This document shows, piece by piece, positions 27,636-36,744 of a stretch of DNA of 64,000 bases. The DNA comes from Symbiodinium natans. Lineage: Eukaryota > Sar > Dinophyceae > Suessiales > Symbiodiniaceae. Both the position numbers and the translations under genes were made by a program. Under the pieces are notes generated by a model, which was not told the DNA's origin, did not search any database, and worked only from the letters and a program-made list of their open reading frames with translations. Within the stretch, counting starts at the first letter, position 1. Each line of letters starts with the position of its first letter. Where the stretch lies: NCBI GenBank assembly GCA_905221605.1, contig CAJNDS010002486.1, positions 1-64,000 of the forward strand, given 5' to 3'.

Positions 27636-28865
27636 CTAGAAAAGCATCGTATACATCACCGCGAGGAGCAGGAGCGGTGCTGGCCAGCACTGGACCGTCC
27701 CATCCACACAGTAGAGGTTGATCCCGTTCACAAAGAATCCGTTCTTGTTGGAGACCTCTGGCCCGCAAAAGGTGTAATCCACCAGGTTCGAATCTGCATC
27801 GACCATCTCTCTTTGCAGGATGAAAGTGCCGCCGCCCACGGTGCCGTTCTCGTAGAGAGTAACAAGCTCCTGTCCCACTCTAACCCCATTCGATCCCCAG
27901 TGCGAATCCTTCTTCACGATGGAACCGTTCTCTACGACAAAGAGCTGAACGTCGTCAGAAACATAGAGCGGATTCGTCCACCAGACAGAGTGTACTTGAC
28001 GAGATTTCCATGCCAAGTGTTGAGGGACTGCTCACAGTATTCATCGCGGTAAGAGCTTTGACTAAATGAGATTTCGGTGCTTGTCAAGGACCAGCCCTCA
28101 CGTGACTGTACAACATCTCCTCTTTCATGTCCTTAACCTGCTTCATTGAACCATCTGACATGTTGACCTGCGCAAGGGGACGAAGGCACTTGCTGTGCAT
28201 TGATGGCTGCGCTACTTCGCTGAAGTACTTCTGCAGCAGAAACACCTGCTCCCAGCATGGACCTGCTTGGCATTGCTGGATGTGTCGACGAATCACCCCT
28301 GCACGAGTTCCGGCGTCGGACTTGTGGAGGAGCTTGAGTCCTCGGGAACGTCCAACCCTGGAGAGGACGCCTCGGATCGTCTCAGAAGCATGCCCTTCTG
28401 GAACAGGCTTGGCACCTGTAGTAAGGCATCAGTTTCAAAGCTGACCTTGGCAAAGTGTGCATCCATCAGGCCCTCGGCCTCCAAGCAAAAGTCCTTAAGC
28501 GCAGGGTCTGGTGTCTCCTTTACGAGGTCTCCAGGGCCATAGGCACGCTCAGGAAAGTTGAAGATGACCTGATCCAGTTCGTGGCACAGCTCCTCGTTGT
28601 ACTGGCTGTTACAACACGTGTCGAAGCCCAGCTGCCAGGCAGACCAATTTGCCTCGTAGAACAAGGGTGCTTGATCTGCATCGCTCCGGCTTAGGCAGTG
28701 CGTAATCATTTTGTGGCACCCAGCATGATGTTCGGATGTGAACGGGCTGGTGGAGTGCCGTTGCTGCAGCAGCTTGGCCCCAGCTGCACTCTGCGGTGTA
28801 GAGCACTGGTCTGAAGATTCTGAAGCTGAGGCCGCCACAATGCAGAGAGGCATGAGGCGCATCAT
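27636..28865 (-). pseudogene. Frameshifted secreted Hint-protein copy B
   Basis: The signal peptide and N-terminal region are open, with the same start as the intact copy. At least three single-base losses break the frame relative to copy A: near 28,390 (CAGAAGCATGCC for CAGAAGCAATGCC), near 28,120 (CATCTCCTCTTTC for CATCTCCCTCTTTC), and near 27,972 (GCGGATTCGTCC for GCGGAGGTCGTCC). All three lie in or just before the Hint domain. This could be a pseudogene, or the single-base gaps could be assembly errors in a collapsed or long-read tandem array. Confidence 0.72.
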
Positions 28866-29438
28866 GGCGCCAACGGTAAGGAAAGAACGAAAGTGAAGAA
28901 TGCTTCGAGGCTTCGAGGCTTCGTGGCTCGGCTCAGGGAAAGACACCACATCCAGTGCATGCGAGCCAACAAGGAACGCAACAACATCAGCTGGCGATGC
29001 ACAAAATGTTGCATGTGCACAGCAACAGTGGCAACAGCAGCTCTCACTTGGCTGCAAGAAGTGCTTCGCTCCTGATGTAGGATCTTGTTGCAGCCATGTG
29101 CAAAGAGAAGGACCTTCATGGCAGGCAAAGATACTTTTCCCCTCGTGCACGTGAAGAACGCCTTTTCACATGAGCCTTCCAACAAGTGATTCTCAAGGTA
29201 TCTCATGGAAGCTGAGATGACATCATAGCACGGCGTAAGCTAACATCAAGACATCTTCCCGGAGAAGCGCCTGGTATGGTGGTCTTCAGCAACTCCTGCG
29301 AACAAGTTGGGAGAACTTCCTCATAGGAACACGATGGCAGGCATATGGCAGCAGTCGCAGCGTTTTTAGACTGTCAACGTAGGGCGGCGTGTGTCAGCAT
29401 ATGTCACCATACATACCGTGCTCGGCACGCATGGCACG

Positions 29439-30671
29439 CTAGAAAAGCATCGTATACATCACCGCGAGGAGCAGGAGCGGTGCTGGCCAGCACTGGACCG
29501 TCCCATCCACACAGTAGAGGTTGATCCCGTTCACAAAGAATCCGTTCTTGTTGGAGACCTCTGGCCCGCAAAAGGTGTAATCCACCAGGTTCGAATCTGC
29601 ATCGACCATCTCTCTTTGCAGGATGAAAGTGCCGCCGCCCACGGTGCCGTTCTCGTAGAGAGTAACAAGCTCCTGTCCCACTCTAACCCCATTCGATCCC
29701 CAGTGCGAATCCTTCTTCACGATGGAACCGTTCTCTACGACAAAGAGCTGAACGTCGTCAGAAACATAGAGCGGAGGTCGTCCACCAGACAGAGTGTACT
29801 TGACGAGATTTCCATGCCAAGTGTTGAGGGACTGCTCACAGTATTCATCGCGGTAAGAGCTTTGACTAAATGAGATTTCGGTGCTTGTCAAGGACCAGCC
29901 CTCACGTGACTGTACAACATCTCCCTCTTTCATGTCCTTAACCTGCTTCATTGAACCATCTGACATGTTGACCTGCGCAAGGGGACGAAGGCACTTGCTG
30001 TGCATTGATGGCTGCGCTACTTCGCTGAAGTACTTCTGCAGCAGAAACACCTGCTCCCAGCATGGACCTGCTTGGCATTGCTGGATGTGTCGACGAATCA
30101 CCCCTGCACGAGTTCCGGCGTCGGACTTGTGGAGGAGCTCGAGTCCTCGGGAACGTCCAACCCTGGAGAGGACGCCTCGGATCGTCTCAGAAGCAATGCC
30201 CTTCTGGAACAGGCTTGGCACCTGTAGTAAGGCATCAGTTTCAAAGCTGACCTTGGCAAAGTGTGCATCCATCAGGCCCTCGGCCTCCAAGCAAAAGTCC
30301 TTAAGCGCAGGGTCTGGTGTCTCCTTTACGAGGTCTCCAGGGCCATAGGCACGCTCAGGAAAGTTGAAGATGACCTGATCCAGTTCGTGGCACAGCTCCT
30401 CGTTGTACTGGCTGTTACAACACGTGTCGAAGCCCAGCTGCCAGGCAGACCAATTTGCCTCGTAGAACAAGGGTGCTTGATCTGCATCGCTCCGGCTTAG
30501 GCAGTGCGTAATCATTTTGTGGCACCCAGCATGATGTTCGGATGTGAACGGGCTGGTGGAGTGCCGTTGCTGCAGCAGCTTGGCCCCAGCTGCACTCTGC
30601 GGTGTAGAGCACTGGTCTGAAGATTCTGAAGCTGAGGCCGCCACAATGCAGAGAGGCATGAGGCGCATCAT
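29439..30671 (-). CDS. Secreted Cys-rich protein with C-terminal Hint-like domain, intact copy A
   Basis: 410 residues from ATG-ATG at 30,671. The frame is open further up to an ATG at 30,977 (512 residues), but indels break that upstream stretch in the other copies, and the chosen start gives a signal peptide (MMRLMPLCIVAASA). An unrecognised Cys-containing region spans about 20-225. From Cys227 a Hint-type domain follows: CLRPLAQVNMSDGSMKQV, then DMKEGDVV, then LYVSDDVQLFVV at about 301-312, and FFVNGINLYC at about 378-387. Hedgehog and intein Hint domains use an N-terminal Cys and a TxxH motif for self-cleavage. Here the Cys is kept, but the TxxH position reads SDDV, so the usual His appears lost. 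The tail WPAPLLLLAVMYTMLF is hydrophobic, like a GPI signal or membrane anchor. Fold assignment is by motif only. Confidence 0.7.
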   Translation of the reverse strand: MMRLMPLCIVAASASESSDQCSTPQSAAGAKLLQQRHSTSPFTSEHHAGCHKMITHCLSRSDADQAPLFYEANWSAWQLGFDTCCNSQYNEELCHELDQVIFNFPERAYGPGDLVKETPDPALKDFCLEAEGLMDAHFAKVSFETDALLQVPSLFQKGIASETIRGVLSRVGRSRGLELLHKSDAGTRAGVIRRHIQQCQAGPCWEQVFLLQKYFSEVAQPSMHSKCLRPLAQVNMSDGSMKQVKDMKEGDVVQSREGWSLTSTEISFSQSSYRDEYCEQSLNTWHGNLVKYTLSGGRPPLYVSDDVQLFVVENGSIVKKDSHWGSNGVRVGQELVTLYENGTVGGGTFILQREMVDADSNLVDYTFCGPEVSNKNGFFVNGINLYCVDGTVQCWPAPLLLLAVMYTMLF

Positions 30672-31162
30672 GGCGCCAACGGTAAGGAAAGAACGAAAGT
30701 GAAGAATGCTTCGAGGCTTCGAGGCTTCGTGGCTCGGCTCAGGGAAAGACACCACATCCAGTGCATGCGAGCCAACAAGGAACGCAACAACATCAGCTGG
30801 CGATGCACAAAATGTTGCATGTGCACAGCAACAGTGGCAATAGCAGCTCTCACTTGGCTGCAAGAAGTGCTTCGCTCCTGATGTAGGATCTTGTTGCAGC
30901 CATGCGCAAAGAGAAGGACCTTCATGGCAGGCAAAGATACTTTTCCCCTCGTGCACGTGAAGAACGCCTTTTCGCATGAGCCTTCCAACAAGTGATTCTC
31001 AAGGTATCTCATGGAAGCTGAGATGACATCATAGCACGGCGTAAGCTAACACCAAGACATCTTCCCGGAGAAGCGCCTGGTATGGTGGTCTTCAGAAACT
31101 CCTGCGAACAAGTTGGGAGAACTTCCTCATAGGAACTCGATGGCAGGCATATGGCAGCAGTC

Positions 31163-32990
31163 GGTGGGACACTAAAGAAAAAATCCTGCTGCTTCGACCT
31201 TCCTCACAGACGGGACACTAAAGCAAATCCACTTTCCTCACAATAAAGCAAATCCTGCTTCCTCATGCTTCCTCATACTTGGGATACTAAAGCAACTCCA
31301 ATTTCCTCAAAAGACCTATTGGGTGGGACACTGAAGCAAATTTTGCTTCCTCATGCTTCCTCAAGATGGACCCTAAAGCAAATTCAATGTCTTCATAAGG
31401 CCTATGGGCGGTCACACCAAAGCAAATACTGCCTTAGGCTTCCTCATAGGCGGGACATTAAAGTAAATCCAATTTCCTCATAAGACCTATTGGGTGGAAC
31501 ATTAAGACAAATCCTACTTCCTCATGCTTCCTCATAGACGGGAATCTGAAGCAAATCCAATGATCTCATAAGACCTATTGGATGGGACACTAAAGGAAAT
31601 CCTACTTACCCATGCTTCCTCACAGACGGGATTCTAAAGCAAACCAAATGTCCTCATAAGACCTATTGGGTGGGACACTAAAGCAAATCTTGCTTCCTCA
31701 TGCTTCCTCATAGATGGGACACTAAACCAAATGTTATTTGTTCATAAGACCTATGGGATGGGATACTAAAACAAGTCCTGCTTCCTCATAATTCTTCCTA
31801 GACGGGACACGAAATCAAATCCAATCTCCTCATAAAACCTCTTGGGCGGGACACTAAAGCAAGTCCTACTTCCTCATGCCTACTCATAGACGGGACACTA
31901 AAGAAGGTCCAATTCCCTCATAACACCTTGGGTGGGACACTAAAGCAAATCCTTTTCCTCATGCTTCCTCATAGACGGGATACTAAAGTGCATCTACTTT
32001 CCTCAGAAAACCTATTGGGTGGGACACTAAGGCAAATCCTGCTTCCTCATGCTTCCTCACAGACGGGACATTAAAACAAATCCAATTTCCTCATAAGAGC
32101 TATTGGGTGGGACATGAAAATAGAATCGACTTCTTCATGCTTCCTCATAGACGGGACACTGAAGCAAATCAATGGCCTCATAAGACCTATTGGATGGGAC
32201 ACTAAAGTAAATCCTACTTCCTAATGCTTCCTTATAGATGGGATTCTAAAGCAAATCCAAGTTCCTCATAAGGTCTATTGGGTGGGATACTAAAGCAAAT
32301 CCTACTTCCTGGGGAGACTAAAGCAAATCCAAGTTCCTCATAAGACCTATTGGGTGGGACACCAAAGCAAATCCTGTTTCCTCATGCTTCCTCGTAGATG
32401 AGATACTAGAGCAAATCCAATTGTAGACCTATTCGGTGAAAGTACGTCCTGCTTCCTCATGCTTCCTCATAGGTGGAATAAAACAAAACCAATTTGCTCA
32501 AAAGACCTAATGGGTGGGACACTGAAGCAAAACCTGCTTCCTCATGCTTCCTCAAAGATGGGATACGAAAGCAAATCCAGTTTCCTCATAAGACCTATTG
32601 GATGGGATACTAAGGCAAATGCTATTCCTGGGCAGGACACTAAAACAAATCCCTTTTCGTCATGTTTCCTCATAAACGGGACACTAAAGCAAATCCAATT
32701 TCCTCATCAGACCTATTGGGTGGGACACCAAAGCAAATCCTGCTTCCTCATGTTTCCTCATGCTTCCTCATGCTTCCTCATGCTTCCTCATGCTTCCTCA
32801 TGCTTCCTCATGCTTCCTCATGCTTCCTCATAGACGGGACACTAAAGCAAATCCAATTTCCTCATAAGATCTTTTGGGTGGGACATTAAAGGAAATCCTG
32901 CTTCCTCATGCTTCCTCGCAGACGTGACTCGACGTGCAAATCCAAATTCCTTTGAAGACTTATTGGGTGGGACACCAAAGCAAATCCTGC
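31163..32990. repeat. ~88-bp satellite (two related half-units)
   Basis: About 20 copies of a dimer. One half reads GGGACACTAAAGCAAATCCA then TTTCCTCATAAGACCTATTGG. The other reads GGGACACTAAAGCAAATCCT then GCTTCCTCATGCTTCCTCATAGAC. Half-units are about 45 and 43 bp. Copies vary by substitutions and small gaps, and the array starts exactly where the 1.8-kb gene repeat stops. Open frames on the plus strand here are repeat by-products. Confidence 0.95.
32741..32830. repeat. Pure 10-bp minisatellite TGCTTCCTCA
   Basis: Nine consecutive 10-bp units inside the 88-bp satellite, identical except one TGTTTCCTCA. It is a local expansion of the half-unit's tail, which normally carries two copies. Confidence 0.95.
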
Positions 32991-33315
32991 TGCTTGTGGG
33001 CATTCGGAACATGCCGTCGCCGAGGTCTGTGGCAAAAACGAAAACATCGCCAGAACTGCACTAAGCCCAAGCCCCATCAACCCCCCAACCCTACAGACGG
33101 ACCTCTGAGCTGCAGCGCCGTGGCAGCTGTCCTCAATCACTGAAAATGGAGTCTAAGATGGTGCGCGTAGAGGCTTTGCGCCAACTTTCCGCACCTCCAA
33201 ACCGCCGTTGTCCGCGACGGCGACGATGGTTTTCCTTCTAGCAGCCAGCTTTGACTTATTGTTTGTGAGTCTAGCGCGGAATTTGACCTTCCCTCAAAGG
33301 CAAGGTGCATGTTTT
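32991..33315. other. Spacer right of the 88-bp satellite
   Basis: Sequence becomes ordinary (about 50% GC). A minus-strand frame at about 33,140-33,000 carries a hydrophobic stretch but runs into the satellite, so I do not call it a gene. Confidence 0.3.
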
Positions 33316-33660
33316 CTAGGCTTGTCTCCTATGGAAGTGTAGATCTCGGGCAGTCAGATGCATGATGCCGTTTCGTATATGCCATTGCGCACTGTAAACT
33401 CTAAGACAACATTCAAGGTCGGAATACAGATGCACACCGCCACGGTGTGCCAGTGTCGAACTATCTATGTCTTGCTCTGCTGCTGGAACCCCAAAGCCCC
33501 AAGTGTTGCACACATACACGTGCTCCTCCGGGTTTGTGAAACTGGGGGCACAGGAAGAATCACCCTCAACCCTTTGAACCCTGCACCGGATTGTTGAAGC
33601 AAAGGCCAAAAAGAAGAAACAACACCTTGCAACACCTGCCATCCCAGCATCACGACGCAC
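33316..33660 (-). CDS. Hypothetical small secreted protein or first exon
   Basis: A 114-residue frame. Residues 7-26 (MAGVARCCFFFLAFASTIRC) resemble a signal peptide. The rest contains several Cys residues and no family I recognise. No neighbouring exon could be joined with confidence. It may be the first coding exon of a larger gene or a chance frame. Confidence 0.25.
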   Translation of the reverse strand: MRRDAGMAGVARCCFFFLAFASTIRCRVQRVEGDSSCAPSFTNPEEHVYVCNTWGFGVPAAEQDIDSSTLAHRGGVHLYSDLECCLRVYSAQWHIRNGIMHLTARDLHFHRRQA

Positions 33661-34978
33661 TCGCCTGGTTTCAGCTTCCTTGCCCTTCCCTTAAAAACGA
33701 AGGGAAAGGGGGGGTTGGAGCAAGTTGCAGCTGAGAAGCTCTACAGGCTCGTGGCAACCATGCGGACCCTCCATCTCTGTCAGGGATCTCGGAGCCTTGG
33801 CTTGACACTCATGGCGGCACATATCGTCAAATCAGGCCTGCCGACAGGCAGCAAACTTGTGGGGGGGCAGCTCTCCATACTTTGGGAACGAAGGGTACAT
33901 GGCCTTGAAATGGCTGCAATCTGAAGGCGTCGTCACACAGTTACTGAGTATTATTGAGTCTCAGCACCGGCAAGCCTTACTACAGTGTGATCAAATGCAG
34001 AACACCGCGCTGACGAGCAGTTCTAGCGAAGCACGCATCGCTTGAGTCGGCCATAACCACAAGACCCGACTTGTGTTGGCCTGCACAATCAGCGAGGGGC
34101 CGGTTCAAAGCCGCTCCAGTCGTCAGTGCTCCAGACATCTTGGTCCTTCAACTTTATGGCTCACAGAATCTGACAGACTTCACCATCATCCTTAGCCTCA
34201 CTTGCTACAGTACTGACACAGCCGGCAGAGCACCTCAACCCACCCCGTCTTTCGTCTTCCCCGCTGCATCCACTGGTCACCCACCTTCTCTTCATCAGCC
34301 ACGTTGAAGAACTCGCAGTCCAGGGCCGCACTTGCTCAACGCACCTCGTTCCAGGCGGGCAGTCCGCCTTCTAGCAGCTGTGGCATGTTGGCTTAAGAGC
34401 GGCGCTACTGTTTGCTTTCCTTGCATATGCATGTACCAGGTTGTGCCAGGTTCTATCAAATAAGCTGAGCAGCGGCCTTGGAGACAACGCCTCCTGGACC
34501 TTTTCCTTTTTCTTGTTGGACTGGTGGGACTTGCGGAACAAGATGTGAGAGAGCAGAAAGCGCTTTCCATTCACCTTGCTCTGCATCTGGACTTCATACC
34601 TCGCTCGGAACACACTGCCCATGATTCTGTCTCATGGGTTTGCCAAAACATCTATCCCTTCTCGATTGTCAGGAGTGGCCCGTGGACAGCAAGGCACCCG
34701 AGAAAAGTCCGGATGTGGCAGGGGCGGCGCCGCCTTTCCTCCCAAATCATGCCTTCATACATGCTGTCGTTTCAAGAGGGGCGGGGGGGGCTCCGTCATG
34801 TCTGCGTTGATCTTTTCAAATAGAAACATCCAAGAACGGCATGGGTAAGAACTGGTAAAGAAGACCCCCAAACTCCGGCAGAAGTAGCTCTCAATAGCTC
34901 TCAGCTTCCGTGGTGAGAACTCGTGCTGGCAAGAATCTGATTTTGGAGCTTGCATATCTGTCGCTCCAGGCTTGCAAT
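33661..34978. other. No supported gene
   Basis: Mixed-composition sequence with short overlapping frames on both strands. No splice-supported exon, repeat or known motif stood out, apart from G-rich patches near 33,710 and 34,785. Confidence 0.35.
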
Positions 34979-35934
34979 GTGGGGAAGCAATCGCGCCAGA
35001 TGACATTTCTTGCTGCTCAACGACCTTCTGGAGCAAAGCGCCCAGCCTGTGGCCAATCGCACATCATGCACTCAGTGCTGCAAACGGAAGCCCAGAAGAG
35101 AAATGGACTCCATGACTCAAATCTCTTCACGCGTGGAAACAAGAGCTTAGGGGGCATCCTTGCGGAACCCTGACATCCGGCACGCATCACAAAACCATCA
35201 TGGACAAAAGGGTACTCTGAGCATAATGTGACGCAATAGCACTGGATTGTAAAAAGTCGTGTAACAATGTAGATGAAAGGACGCTACAGCGCTGCAGCAT
35301 TGCGCCAGGCGAGGAAACAGCCATCGCGTCGTTGAGCACCTGAAAAGTGCATGTTAGTCATCAGACAAGATTGCTACAGAACACCCATGCCGTGTTCTCT
35401 AGTGACTCTTGTGCTTGTCATCAGAAAAACAAATACTCCTGACCTAACCATTAACCGCTGTACACACATTGTACCTGAATTTGCAAGCACGTGCCAACAA
35501 GCTGGCCGGCGACTGAACTACAGAGCCCAAAACATTCGCAAACTGTGTATACCCTACCAACCACAAATGCAGGATGGTGGAGAAGTCGCTGGGCTGCCGC
35601 ATCGGTTGCCAGTTCCATGGCGACGCAAGGAGGTAACGGTGGAACTTTTGAAGTCTAGCAAGCCCTGATTTAACATGCATCTTCCACGCTCTCTCTTACG
35701 TTGTTCCCTTGTCCTCTTGAGCCCGTCCCGCACAGGCGAACTTCTCCTGAGACTCTTTTGAGTTTCTTGCTTCTTATCTTTCTTTGCTCTCTATTCTACT
35801 CTCTTTCTGCTCTCCTCTTCTCCTGTGCTTTGGGGCATCTTTTTGCGAGCGCCTGCGCGCGCGCCGCCCCGAAAGAAGAAGTCAGAAAAGAAGAAAGGTA
35901 GAGAGACAAAAAAATGAAAGAGAGACAAAGAGAC

Positions 35935-35966
<32 letters not shown>

Positions 35967-36104
35967 AAGAACACAAAGCGGAAAACCGCGAGAGAAATTT
36001 GTCTTGAAAAGAGAAGCGAAGGGCGACTAGAAGAGCAGAAGCAATCGTCGCTGTGCCCGTCCCTCTGCAGCCCTCAGGTGCCTCGGGCGGACTTTGGCCT
36101 GGCG
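34979..36104. repeat. Dispersed repeat, copy 1
   Basis: Matches 48,319-49,947 in direct orientation over most of its length. Landmarks are CAATCGCACATCATGCACTC near 35,053, GAGCTTAGGGGGCATCCTTG near 35,144, GCTGCCGCATCGGTTGCCAG near 35,594, and TGCCTCGGGCGGACTTTGGC near 36,080. Copy 1 is about 500 bp shorter because of indels. It contains a run of AG dinucleotides at about 35,940-35,963. No protein family is recognised in either copy, and no terminal repeats or target duplication are obvious. Confidence 0.85.
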
Positions 36105-36250
36105 CGGTGCGGCGGCGCGGTGCGGCGCGGCGGCGGCAGCTGCCGAACTTTTTCCGAGAGCGGCGCGGTGCGGTGCGGCGCGGTGTGGTGCGGCGCGGTG
36201 CGGCGCGGTGCGGCGGTGCGGTGCGGCGGTGCGGGGGTGCGGTGGCGTGC
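36105..36250. repeat. GCGGT/GCGGC microsatellite
   Basis: A nearly pure G/C/T tract of 5-bp units abutting the dispersed repeat. The segment GCCGAACTTTT followed by CCGAGAGCGG occurs inside it near 36,143 and again just beyond it near 36,263, about 120 bp apart. The tract therefore sits between direct repeats. Confidence 0.85.
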
Positions 36251-36488
36251 AATTAGGGGAGATGCCGAACTTTTGCCGAGAGCGGCCCCTCCAGGAGCCT
36301 GTCTGCGTTGTTATGAATCTCCCAACCCGAGAACCTCAAGCTGAAGACAACGGCCGCCTCTGCGTCGCCAGCCTCCCGAAGCGCCTGCATCACGCTCGTC
36401 CCAATGTTCCACGAGTTCACGCCAAAAAGCGTCTTCCATGGAACGCCCCAAGTCGTTCGCGAGCGCTGCCGCGCGAGTGCCCGCGCCC

Positions 36489-36744
36489 GGCGCTCCACCA
36501 GCAGCGCGCCCTCCGGCGCGAGCCGCCGGTTCTCTCGTCGTTGGTGGCAATCCTGTGGGCATGCGAGATGACGAGGCAGGTGTCGGGGTGGCCCCAACCG
36601 CTCCCACGCCGCCTGCACGGCCTCCCGCAGCGGCGCCTGCTCCGGCTCGTCCACGCGCAGCCACTGCAGGAAGCGGAAGATCGTCTCGTCGCTGCGCTGG
36701 TTCTCCGTGAGCTCGTGCACGCAGCCGCCCGCCAGGTCTAGCAC
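36489..36744 (-). pseudogene. PIF1-like DNA helicase fragment, frameshifted
   Basis: The frame at 36,744-36,589 reads LAGGCVHELTENQRSDETIF and then RFLQWLRVDEPEQAPLREA. HELTENQR resembles the L-x-E-N-x-R helicase motif of PIF1/RecD-type enzymes. Reading continues one base out of frame at about 36,590-36,520 as HPDTCLVISHAHRIATN, then returns to the first frame as ENRRLAPEGALLVE. Two compensating shifts and no Walker A region mean this is a degraded piece, perhaps of a Helitron or other helicase-bearing element. A relict spliced leader lies upstream at 37,016-37,037. Family call is from memory of motifs only. Confidence 0.45.

Larger units (their letters stand above)
25146..31162. repeat. 1.8-kb tandem duplication carrying Hint-protein genes
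   Basis: Three complete units and one partial unit in direct orientation. The anchor TGGAGTGCCGTTGCTGCAGC occurs at about 25,154, 26,951, 28,751 and 30,557, giving periods of 1,797, 1,800 and 1,806 bp. Units are nearly identical, differing by scattered substitutions and mostly 1-2-base indels. The array breaks abruptly on the left at about 25,146 and on the right at about 31,162, where GGCAGCAGTCG runs straight into the 88-bp satellite. Confidence 0.95.

Noticed and set aside
29439-30977. Start of the intact Hint gene at 30,977
   Set aside because: The extra 102 residues lack a signal and are disrupted by indels in the other copies. The ATG at 30,671 gives a signal peptide.
32459-32889. Plus-strand frames ending in FLMLPHASSCF-type repeats
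   Set aside because: Direct translation of the 10-bp and 88-bp repeats with no independent coding signal.
35791-36252. A 153-residue minus-strand frame with His-Arg-Ala-Pro repeats
   Set aside because: It spans the GCGGT microsatellite and an AG run. Composition explains the openness.
36489-36744. ABC-transporter nucleotide-binding domain reading of the same peptide
   Set aside because: VDEPEQAPLREAVQ and LVISHAHRIA superficially resemble Walker B and switch regions, but the HELTENQR motif before them fits a PIF1-type helicase better.
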